Assembly: GCA_004563275.1 (NCBI GenBank) | Contig: SFSZ01000032.1 | Coordinates: 1 to 7,597 of the forward strand | DNA from: a bacterium | Lineage (GTDB): Bacteria; Bacillota_I; Bacilli_A; RF39; UBA660 | DNA: 7,597 nt | Direction of reading: 5' to 3' | Part shown: positions 1 through 6,658 of the stretch, piece by piece | Numbering within the stretch: position 1 is the stretch's first letter | Layout of the letters: each line of letters begins with the position of its first letter | Notes under the pieces: generated by a model | What the model was told of the DNA's origin: nothing | Database searches by the model: none | The model's input: the letters and a program-made list of their open reading frames with translations, nothing else | Translations under genes and position numbers: made by a program

Positions 1-132
1 CTTTTCTTTTAGTCAATTTAATCATATTATTGATTTTTGGGGATTTGGAAGAGTTAATATAGTAAGGTGTAAACTTTTTAATCTTTTCATATATATGTCT
101 TTTCTTTTTTTTAATACTTAACTAATTAAGTG

Positions 133-141
133 TGCTATAAT
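133..141 (+). promoter_or_regulatory. Extended -10 promoter of the PAP2-patatin operon
   Basis: TG at 133-134, one base, then a perfect TATAAT at 136-141 make an extended -10 element. No good -35 box is seen at the usual distance; TTAATA at 111-116 is the nearest and its spacing of 19 is long. Extended -10 promoters often work without a good -35. Transcription would start about 7 bases after the box, at or next to the A of the ATG at 148, so the first message may be leaderless. The 132 bases to the left hold no gene that I can support. Confidence 0.6.
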
Positions 142-147
142 TAATAT

Positions 148-771
148 ATGGTGAAGTGTGTATTTAATAGAAAAAATATTGAGTATTTATTTTTAACTAT
201 CTTTTTAATAGTGATTACATCTATACTAATGAATAGTAGCTTTTATGATATTATAATTACATTTGATAAAAAAATCATTAGTTCTGTGAGTTACATAGTT
301 AACACTTATTATACAAACTTTTTTAGTATATTAACAAATTTTGGTGATTGGTATATACCAATTGTTATTATTGTATGTATTTTATTATTTATTAAAAACA
401 AAACATATTTTTATATATTATCATCAGGTTATATTTTTTCTGGATTAATAGTATTTGTATCAAAGATGTTAACGCAAAGACCAAGGCCTGATTTTGCATT
501 AATAGATATTCCTAAAAGTTTTAGCTTTCCTAGTGGGCACACATTAACATCAATAGTATTTTATATTACTTTATGGTATTTATTAAGTTACAAATCCAAC
601 AAAAAGGTCAAAATAACAACATTTATATTAACTATAATGTTAGTTTTATTAATTGGAGTGTCAAGAATATATTTAGGCGTTCACTATTTTTCTGATGTTA
701 TTGGTGGTATAATATTAGCAATACCAATATTAACAATAATATTTAATGTTACAAAGAAAGTGTTGAGGTGA
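148..771 (+). CDS. PAP2-family membrane lipid phosphatase
   Basis: A 207-aa integral membrane phosphatase of the PAP2 (type 2 phosphatidic acid phosphatase) superfamily. All three signature blocks are intact: K106-x6-R113-P114, PSGH at 128-131, and S172-R173-x5-H179-x3-D183. The histidines of blocks two and three are the catalytic pair in this family. About six hydrophobic spans (roughly 11-30, 68-83, 88-105, 132-147, 155-172, 183-200) fit the usual topology, with the active site at the outer face of the membrane. Family members remove phosphate from phosphatidic acid, phosphatidylglycerophosphate or undecaprenyl pyrophosphate; the sequence does not tell which. ATG 148 is the only start that keeps the first span, because an in-frame stop lies at 142-144, GTG 151 adds nothing, and the next Met (residue 28) would cut that span. 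No Shine-Dalgarno site precedes it. The patatin gene starts 5 bases after the stop codon, so the two are probably co-transcribed. Confidence 0.9.
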   Translation: MVKCVFNRKNIEYLFLTIFLIVITSILMNSSFYDIIITFDKKIISSVSYIVNTYYTNFFSILTNFGDWYIPIVIIVCILLFIKNKTYFYILSSGYIFSGLIVFVSKMLTQRPRPDFALIDIPKSFSFPSGHTLTSIVFYITLWYLLSYKSNKKVKITTFILTIMLVLLIGVSRIYLGVHYFSDVIGGIILAIPILTIIFNVTKKVLR

Positions 772-775
772 AATT

Positions 776-1840
776 ATGAGAGGATTAGCATTAGAAGGTG
801 GAGGAGCTAAAGGAGCTTATCAAGCCGGAGCAATTAAAGCACTAAATCAAAGAAAAATATTTTTTGATGGTGTTGCTGGTACTTCAATTGGGGCTATAAA
901 TGCAGCACTGTATGCCTGCGGTAATTTTGAAGGGTTATATCACTTATGGCCTGAGATGGACAGTAAATATATATTTGGAATAGACGGTAAAATTTTGAAT
1001 GATATTTCGAATAAAAAATTTAAACTAGACGATATTAAAGAAGGAATAGGATCTGTATCTAAAATTATAAAGAACTTTGGTGTTGATAATACAAATGTTA
1101 AAAAGTTATTAGAAAAAAATATTAACGAAGACAAATTAAGAAAAAGTAAAATTGATTTTGGATTAATAACATATAATTTAAGTGATAGAAAACCGGTTGA
1201 AATTACAAAAGAAAATATTCCACAAGGTAAATTGATTGAATATATTATTGCTAGCTCATACTTACCAATATTTAAATTCGAAAGAATAATAGATGATAAA
1301 TATTATATAGATGGCGGAATATATCAAAATTGCCCAATAGATATGTTTTTAAGAGATGGATATGATGAAGTGTATGTTATTAGAAATTGGATAAATAGGA
1401 AACTAAAATATGATAAATCAACTAAAACTAAAATTAATATTATTACTCCAAGTGAAGATTTAGGTTCAATAATGACATTTGAAAAAAGTGTATCCGAATA
1501 TAGAATGAAGCTTGGTTATTATGATACTATAAAATTTCTAGACAAGTTAGATGGAAAAAAATATTATTTTAAACCTTATGATGAAGACTATTATACTCAT
1601 TTATTTGATAGTGTTACTCTTAAAAGAATGCTTAAAAAATATAACACTTCTTTATTAATTAAAAATAATAAGACATTTATTATAAATATAATTGAAAAAG
1701 TTTGTGAAGAGTTAAAGATAAATAGATTTAAAGTGTACAACATGCCATTATTAATAACTAAATTAAAATATTATATGGTAAAACATAAAAAGAGTGAATA
1801 TTATGATTTTATAAAAAATATAAAAGTGAACTTTGAATAG
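776..1840 (+). CDS. Patatin-like phospholipase (lipid acyl hydrolase)
   Basis: A 354-aa patatin-family serine hydrolase. It carries the glycine-rich oxyanion loop GGGAKG (8-13), the nucleophile elbow GTSIG (35-39, catalytic Ser37) and the DGG motif (179-181, catalytic Asp179), in the expected order and spacing for the Ser-Asp dyad. No signal peptide or membrane span is seen, so it is probably cytosolic or peripheral at the membrane, like the bacterial RssA/YjjU-type patatins. Such proteins cleave acyl chains from glycerolipids; the true substrate is unknown. The region after about residue 200 is lysine- and tyrosine-rich, poorly conserved in appearance, and I assign it no function. The ribosome site GAGGTG (765-770) overlaps the PAP2 stop codon (769-771), so translation of the two genes is likely coupled. 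Together they could turn over membrane phospholipids, one taking acyl chains and the other phosphate; that is inference. Confidence 0.9.
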   Translation: MRGLALEGGGAKGAYQAGAIKALNQRKIFFDGVAGTSIGAINAALYACGNFEGLYHLWPEMDSKYIFGIDGKILNDISNKKFKLDDIKEGIGSVSKIIKNFGVDNTNVKKLLEKNINEDKLRKSKIDFGLITYNLSDRKPVEITKENIPQGKLIEYIIASSYLPIFKFERIIDDKYYIDGGIYQNCPIDMFLRDGYDEVYVIRNWINRKLKYDKSTKTKINIITPSEDLGSIMTFEKSVSEYRMKLGYYDTIKFLDKLDGKKYYFKPYDEDYYTHLFDSVTLKRMLKKYNTSLLIKNNKTFIINIIEKVCEELKINRFKVYNMPLLITKLKYYMVKHKKSEYYDFIKNIKVNFE

Positions 1841-1858
1841 AAAAGTTTACTTTTTTTT
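1822..1858 (+). terminator. Intrinsic terminator of the PAP2-patatin operon, inside the patatin 3' end
   Basis: Left arm 1822-1834 (AAAAGTGAACTTT) pairs with right arm 1842-1854 over 13 bases with one G-U pair, around a 7-base loop. The right arm runs into an 8-T tract (1851-1858). The last codons and the stop of the patatin gene form the left arm and loop, so the terminator is built into the coding sequence. Confidence 0.85.
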
Positions 1859-1868
1859 AAATTATATA

Positions 1869-1896
1869 TTGATATTTTTATATATTATGATAAAAT
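1869..1896 (+). promoter_or_regulatory. Promoter of the tRNA-Gly gene
   Basis: TTGATA (1869-1874) and TAAAAT (1891-1896) are 16 bases apart. TG at 1888-1889 gives an extended -10. Transcription would start near 1903, a few bases before the mature tRNA 5' end at 1908. Confidence 0.6.
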
Positions 1897-1907
1897 ATAT
1901 ATACAGC

Positions 1908-1982
1908 GCAGGTATAGTTCAACGGTTAGAATGTGGCCTTGCCAAGGCTAAGATGTCGGTTCGATTCCGATTACTTGCTCCA
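1908..1982 (+). tRNA. tRNA-Gly, anticodon GCC
   Basis: The whole cloverleaf can be drawn. The acceptor stem is GCAGGTA (1908-1914) with TACTTGC (1972-1978), including one G-U pair. The D stem is 1917-1920 with 1929-1932. The anticodon stem is 1934-1938 with 1946-1950, around loop TTGCCAA, which places anticodon GCC at 1941-1943. The T stem is 1955-1959 with 1967-1971, around loop TTCGATT. The discriminator is T at 1979, as expected for Gram-positive tRNA-Gly, and CCA is encoded at 1980-1982. It reads GGC and GGT codons. It is transcribed alone, between two terminators, and is the last clearly resident gene before the accessory genes. Confidence 0.95.
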
Positions 1983-1993
1983 GTGACGTTTCT

Positions 1994-2016
1994 GTTCGAA
2001 CTTTTATAGTTTGAAC
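1994..2016 (+). repeat. Hairpin in the tRNA-Gly 3' trailer
   Basis: GTTCGAAC (1994-2001) pairs with GTTTGAAC (2009-2016) over 8 bases with one G-U, around loop TTTTATA. The first arm is itself a perfect palindrome. It sits between the CCA end and the terminator, so it may help define the 3' trailer for processing. No T-tract follows, so it is not a terminator itself. Confidence 0.55.
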
Positions 2017-2027
2017 TTGAGATACAT

Positions 2028-2053
2028 ATCAATCCGTTCGGGTTGATTTTTTT
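2028..2053 (+). terminator. Intrinsic terminator after tRNA-Gly
   Basis: ATCAATCC (2028-2035) pairs with GGGTTGAT (2040-2047) over 8 bases with one G-U, around loop GTTC. A run of seven Ts (2047-2053) follows. It ends tRNA-Gly transcription and shields the downstream genes from it. I take its end as the last position likely to belong to the resident chromosome. Confidence 0.85.
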
Positions 2054-2093
2054 GTGTTTACAAAAGAATTAATAAGGAAAGGATGTGATTTTT

Positions 2094-2369
2094 ATGATAA
2101 AGTTTACTACACAAGAGTTAGAAATGGAAAGTAATCTTAAACAACGTATTGAGTTTATTTGTGAGTTTTGCCATACTACACCAAAGATTATCAATGGTAG
2201 TATCAAACGAATAAACAATACTAACTTGAACTACCTAGAACCACATAAAATCATTATAAACAATACTACTTTTCTAGCATTTAACTATTCTACTGATATT
2301 TATGTAGGTAATTTAAGTAAAAAGATTAAATTAGTAGAACTTGAAGATTACATAAAGAATATGGCTTAA
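2094..2369 (+). CDS. Unknown 91-aa protein at the left end of the mobile element
   Basis: Not recognised. A small soluble-looking protein of 91 aa, rich in Asn and Ile, with a CEFC pair near residues 24-27 and no membrane span or signal peptide. ATG 2094 is preferred over the in-frame GTG at 2085: the Shine-Dalgarno stretch AAGGAAAGGA (2074-2083) almost touches the GTG but lies 10 bases from the ATG, a spacing much like that of the next two element genes. It sits where Tn4451-type elements can carry small accessory or regulatory genes. A role in excision or control of the recombinase is possible but nothing in the sequence shows it. I see no convincing promoter between the tRNA terminator and this gene. 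Confidence 0.6.
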   Translation: MIKFTTQELEMESNLKQRIEFICEFCHTTPKIINGSIKRINNTNLNYLEPHKIIINNTTFLAFNYSTDIYVGNLSKKIKLVELEDYIKNMA

Positions 2370-2394
2370 ACACTAATGAGTTTTGCAAATGATA

Positions 2395-2423
2395 TTGACT
2401 TTTTCTCTTTAAAACCTTATCAT
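2395..2423 (+). promoter_or_regulatory. Promoter of the recombinase gene
   Basis: TTGACT (2395-2400) and TATCAT (2418-2423) are exactly 17 bases apart, each one base from consensus. It lies 26 bases after the stop of the 91-aa gene. The transcript would start near 2430 and carry a leader of about 150 bases before the recombinase ATG, including the terminator at 2510-2560. Confidence 0.6.
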
Positions 2424-2452
2424 ATAAAGCGAAAACAAGGGGAATTTACATA

Positions 2453-2482
2453 CCAAATCTTTTTAATGGGGTTATGATTTGG
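2453..2482 (+). promoter_or_regulatory. Hairpin in the recombinase leader
   Basis: CCAAATC (2453-2459) pairs perfectly with GATTTGG (2476-2482) around a 16-base loop. A 7-codon open frame (ATG 2474 to TAA 2495-2497, peptide MIWKYTI) starts inside the right part of the loop, but its only G-rich stretch (GGGG at 2468-2471) is too close to be a good ribosome site. Its role, if any, would be in control of the following terminator. Confidence 0.4.
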
Positions 2483-2509
2483 AAGTACACAATTTAAAAA
2501 CATAAGTTA

Positions 2510-2560
2510 AAGAGATAAAGGTAGTAGATGTATCTATGGGCTTTTATCTCTTATTTTTTT
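2510..2560 (+). terminator. Intrinsic terminator/attenuator just before the recombinase
   Basis: AAGAGATAAAGG (2510-2521) pairs with 2541-2552 over 12 bases with one G-U. The 19-base loop contains a second small stem, TAGAT (2525-2529) with ATCTA (2532-2536). The right arm is followed by T2554-T2560. It lies between the proposed promoter (2395-2423) and the recombinase ribosome site (2563-2568), so most transcripts would stop before the gene. TTAAAGAGA (2507-2515), which covers half of the left arm, is exactly complementary to TCTCTTTAA at 2404-2412. A longer transcript from upstream could therefore form an antiterminator, while one started at about 2430 could not. Confidence 0.75.
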
Positions 2561-2562
2561 AG

Positions 2563-4546
<1,984 letters not shown>

Positions 4547-4568
4547 ATAATTAAATAAATAATGGAGC

Positions 4569-4609
4569 AAGTTTAAAACAAAAAAGTTTACTTTTCTTGT
4601 TTTAGACTT
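4569..4609. repeat. Long hairpin with 13 + 5 bp stem
   Basis: AAGTTTAAAACAA (4569-4581) pairs with 4597-4609 (one G-U). After a bulged C at 4596 the stem continues as AAAAG (4582-4586) with CTTTT (4591-4595), around loop TTTA. The sequence after it (ATCTATCAT) has no T-tract, so it is not a classical terminator on the + strand. It may act with 4500-4546 to end recombinase transcription or be part of the transfer origin. Confidence 0.7.
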
Positions 4610-4628
4610 ATCTATCATAAAAGATTTT

Positions 4629-4658
4629 TTGCTAACTTTTTAATGAAAAAAGTTATAA
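4629..4658 (+). promoter_or_regulatory. Possible mob-operon promoter with an internal palindrome
   Basis: TTGCTA (4629-4634) and TTATAA (4653-4658) are 18 bases apart. The spacer is an inverted repeat, TAACTTTTT (4633-4641) with AAAAAGTTA (4647-4655), which could be an operator or a hairpin. The start would fall just before the oriT candidate. In pMV158 the mobM promoter overlaps oriT and is repressed by the relaxase, so such an arrangement would fit, but the boxes are imperfect. Confidence 0.3.
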
Positions 4659-4713
4659 CAAACGTGGCACGTTTTGTTGAACGAAGTTCAATGAAAGTGG
4701 CGATAGTTTGTTA
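4656..4713 (+). other. oriT: Candidate origin of transfer (oriT) with MobV-type nick motif
   Basis: TAGTTTGTTA (4704-4713) differs by one base from the pMV158 nick region TAGTGTG^TTA, the reference for MobV relaxases. That would put the cut between 4710 and 4711. GTTTGTTA (4706-4713) is repeated inverted as TAACAAAC at 4656-4663. Between them lie two hairpins: AACAAACGTG (4657-4666) with CACGTTTTGTT (4668-4678, one bulged T), and TTGAAC (4677-4682) with GTTCAA (4686-4691) around GAA. GTGGC occurs twice (4664-4668, 4697-4701). Position upstream of the mob gene supports the call; the cut site itself is inferred from the motif. Confidence 0.5.
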
Positions 4714-4775
4714 CCAAGACTTATGTAATTTTGTTTTATTGCGTTAGCTTTAAAACATTATGGAATAAGTCAAAA

Positions 4776-4798
4776 GGGTTCTAGGGAAGCCCTAGCCC
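4776..4798. repeat. GC-rich hairpin CTAGGG-AAG-CCCTAG
   Basis: CTAGGG (4781-4786) pairs with CCCTAG (4790-4795) around AAG. Past a two-base TT bulge, GGG (4776-4778) pairs with CCC (4796-4798). CTAGGG recurs at 4830-4835, so the CCCTAG arm has two possible partners. Confidence 0.65.
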
Positions 4799-4802
4799 AC
4801 GA

Positions 4803-4830
4803 GGTAATTTTGATGGTACGTCAAAATACC
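4803..4830. repeat. Hairpin GGTA(A)TTTTGA / TCAAAATACC
   Basis: The left arm 4803-4813 pairs with the right arm 4821-4830 over 10 bases with one bulged A, around loop TGGTACG. It lies immediately before the second CTAGGG copy. Confidence 0.6.
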
Positions 4831-4837
4831 TAGGGGG

Positions 4838-4870
4838 TTAAACATTTTGACAAAGCCAAAATAAGTTTAA
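4838..4870. repeat. Hairpin ending at the ribosome site of the 70-aa gene
   Basis: TTAAAC plus ATTTTG (4838-4849) pairs with CAAAAT (4857-4862) and, past an AA bulge, GTTTAA (4865-4870): 12 pairs with a 7-base loop. It ends 3 bases before AAGGAG (4874-4879). It could influence translation of the mob operon. A perfect TTGACA lies in it (4847-4852), but no -10 at usable spacing would keep the ribosome site in the transcript. Confidence 0.6.
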
Positions 4871-4892
4871 AATAAGGAGTGTGATTTTATAT

Positions 4893-5105
4893 ATGGACTT
4901 TGAATATAAACGAGAATTTTATAATTTAAAATATGGTAAATGCCATCTAATTGATGAGAAAGAAAACTTGTATTTAATCTATGCTGATAATTGTTTTAAT
5001 CACTATATCGTTTGTACCTATATTGAACCAAATTCTAATGCAATGATGAATCAAGAGTTCTTCCCTACTTTAGAAGATGCAAGAAAATATTTTAATGATA
5101 AATAA
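4893..5105 (+). CDS. Unknown 70-aa protein preceding the relaxase
   Basis: Not recognised. A 70-aa soluble-looking protein, rich in Tyr, Asn and Glu, with two Cys in the middle and no membrane span. The tail (FFPTLEDARKYFNDK) looks like a short amphipathic helix. ATG 4893 is preferred to the in-frame GTG at 4881, because the ribosome site AAGGAG (4874-4879) is only one base from the GTG and 13 from the ATG; the recombinase gene has a similarly long spacing. Its stop codon overlaps the ribosome site of the relaxase gene (AAGGGGG, 5104-5110) and the gap is 15 bases, so the two are co-translated from one message. A mobilization accessory role is a guess from position only. Confidence 0.65.
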   Translation: MDFEYKREFYNLKYGKCHLIDEKENLYLIYADNCFNHYIVCTYIEPNSNAMMNQEFFPTLEDARKYFNDK

Positions 5106-5120
5106 GGGGGTTGATAGTTT

Positions 5121-6512
5121 ATGAGCGAATTGTCTTACTCACTACATTTAAGTAGTGATAAAAATAGAAAGCCATCATCAAAAAATATGGCAAAGAACAA
5201 TACTTCTGGTTCTACCTCTCTATCTAATAATGCTATCCAAAATGCAAAGCAATTATCAAGAGTAGATAAACATAACTATCGTAAGTATGATAACAATAGC
5301 GAATTGATAGAAATAATCAAAGGTACTACTTCTCTTTATGAAGATGTTAAAAATCTCTATTTAGAAGAATTTGAAGAAGCAAGACTTGAATATAACAAAG
5401 AGCAAGAAAATAAAGGTAGAAATGATAGAAAGATTACTGATTACTTTAAAAAGATAAGTGATAATACTAAAAACGATCTTGCTTGTGAGATTATTATAGA
5501 ACTTGGAGATAAAAAATACTGGGACACTAAAGATGATAAATTTAAACATAAAATGACTAATGTCTTTAAAGAACAACTTAATGATTTACAAGAGTTAGTT
5601 CCTGATTTTAAAATAGCAAGTGCAATTATTCATTATGATGAAACAAGTCCACATCTTCATGTTGTAGGTGTACCAATAAAATATAAAAGCAAAAATGGTA
5701 TGTCTAAACAAGTTGGTAAAGGCGATGTTTTCACTAGAGATAGTTTACGTACTATTCAAGATAAAATGAGAACATTGTGTATTGCAAGTTTTAATAAAGA
5801 ATATGGTCTTAATAATATCTTAAAGAAGAAAGAAAAAGGCAGAAATAAAGACATAAATGTTAAAGATATGACTAACTACCAAGCAATGAAAGAAGAACTT
5901 AATAAGAACAAAGAAGCATTAGAAATTGCGAGTAAAAAATCTAGTGAACTTGATAAAACTACAAATGATATTAAAGATACTATCAATAATCTAAAAAAAG
6001 CACCAATAGTTAAAAATACCTACACTATTTCAGAGAGTGATAGAAATAAGATTATAGACTATGTTGATAAAGTTCAGGATACTAACAAAGATTTTAAAAA
6101 GACTGAAATGTTATCAGTAACCTTAAATAATGTTGATACTGAATTACAAGAAAATAGAGAAAAGATTAAAATACTGACTGAAAATAATAAAGCATTAACT
6201 CTTAAAGTTGATACTTTATCTAAAAATATTGATAATAAAAACAAAGAGATTAAAGAGTTAAAAAATGATAATAAACACCTACAAGAAATGGTCGATTATT
6301 TCAAAAATCTATTTAGAAGATTAGTAAAATTCATTAAAAATAAGATGTTTGGTAAAGAAAAGGAACGAGAGGATTATTGGAAAGTATCTAAAGATATGTA
6401 CGAACACGGAATATTTAGTGATGAAACTATTGAATCAATTAAAGATGATTATGTTTGGAATAAAGAAAATGATAAACATAAAGATAAAGGTCGAGATGAC
6501 TTTGAATTATAG
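5121..6512 (+). CDS. mob: MobV-family (Mob/Pre) relaxase
   Basis: A 463-aa plasmid-mobilization relaxase. The family's metal-binding motif HxDExxPHxH is intact at 171-180 (HYDETSPHLH). The H51-N52-x-R54 stretch fits the N-terminal motif that holds the catalytic residue in MobM-type relaxases, where a His is the proposed nucleophile. From about 250 to 295 and 335 to 395 the protein is heptad-like and charged, a likely coiled coil as in other Mob/Pre proteins. The charged C-terminus (from about 410) is not recognised. The protein nicks one strand at oriT, stays bound to the 5' end and is carried into the recipient by a helper conjugation system, since no mating-pair genes are present here. TnpZ of Tn4451 is of this family. 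Upstream are the 70-aa gene and a candidate oriT; a terminator follows 5 bases after the stop. Confidence 0.92.
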   Translation: MSELSYSLHLSSDKNRKPSSKNMAKNNTSGSTSLSNNAIQNAKQLSRVDKHNYRKYDNNSELIEIIKGTTSLYEDVKNLYLEEFEEARLEYNKEQENKGRNDRKITDYFKKISDNTKNDLACEIIIELGDKKYWDTKDDKFKHKMTNVFKEQLNDLQELVPDFKIASAIIHYDETSPHLHVVGVPIKYKSKNGMSKQVGKGDVFTRDSLRTIQDKMRTLCIASFNKEYGLNNILKKKEKGRNKDINVKDMTNYQAMKEELNKNKEALEIASKKSSELDKTTNDIKDTINNLKKAPIVKNTYTISESDRNKIIDYVDKVQDTNKDFKKTEMLSVTLNNVDTELQENREKIKILTENNKALTLKVDTLSKNIDNKNKEIKELKNDNKHLQEMVDYFKNLFRRLVKFIKNKMFGKEKEREDYWKVSKDMYEHGIFSDETIESIKDDYVWNKENDKHKDKGRDDFEL

Positions 6513-6517
6513 TTTTT

Positions 6518-6569
6518 AAGAGGATGTTTTATAAGTGATGAATTACTTTATAAGTAGTTCTCTTTTTTT
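6518..6569 (+). terminator. Intrinsic terminator of the mob operon
   Basis: A two-part stem. AAGAGGAT (6518-6525) pairs with GTTCTCTT (6557-6564) with G-U pairs. Inside, TTATAAGT (6529-6536) pairs with ACTTTATAA (6545-6553) with one bulged T, around loop GATGAATT. The T-run 6563-6569 follows. It separates mob transcription from erm. Confidence 0.75.
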
Positions 6570-6604
6570 GCTCTTAAACACTATTAAAATGCCTTAAAAA
6601 GTAG

Positions 6605-6610
6605 TATAAT
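6605..6610 (+). promoter_or_regulatory. -10 box of the erm promoter
   Basis: A perfect TATAAT. The -35 is poor: TATTAA (6582-6587) is 17 bases upstream, and no better box is seen. A second possible -10 is TTATAA at 6615-6620. Transcription would start about 6617-6628, leaving a leader of only 30 to 45 bases before the erm ATG. Confidence 0.5.
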
Positions 6611-6629
6611 TAGATTATAAAAGTGATAC

Positions 6630-6645
6630 ACAAATAGTAATTTGT
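6630..6645 (+). promoter_or_regulatory. Short hairpin abutting the erm ribosome site
   Basis: ACAAAT (6630-6635) pairs with ATTTGT (6640-6645) around AGTA. The ribosome site AAAGGAGG (6646-6653) begins at the next base and is not itself in the stem, so it should stay open. The stem is short and AT-rich. Confidence 0.4.
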
Positions 6646-6658
6646 AAAGGAGGTATTT

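Noticed and set aside
940..1134. Minus-strand frame of 64 codons inside the patatin gene
   Set aside because: Antisense shadow of a clear gene with all catalytic motifs; low-complexity hydrophobic product.
2474..2497. Seven-codon leader peptide MIWKYTI before the recombinase
   Set aside because: The only G-rich stretch is two bases from the ATG, so translation is doubtful; kept only as a remark on the leader hairpin.
4691..4747. 18-codon frame (ATG 4691) crossing the candidate nick site
   Set aside because: No ribosome site and it crosses the candidate nick motif; the hairpin structure explains the region better.
4847..4873. Perfect TTGACA with TAAAAT as a promoter for the 70-aa gene
   Set aside because: The spacing is only 15 bases and transcription would start after the ribosome site AAGGAG (4874-4879), which could then not be used.
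5361..5576. Minus-strand frame of 71 codons inside the relaxase gene
   Set aside because: Antisense shadow; Phe/Ile-rich product expected from the complement of Lys/Asp-rich codons.
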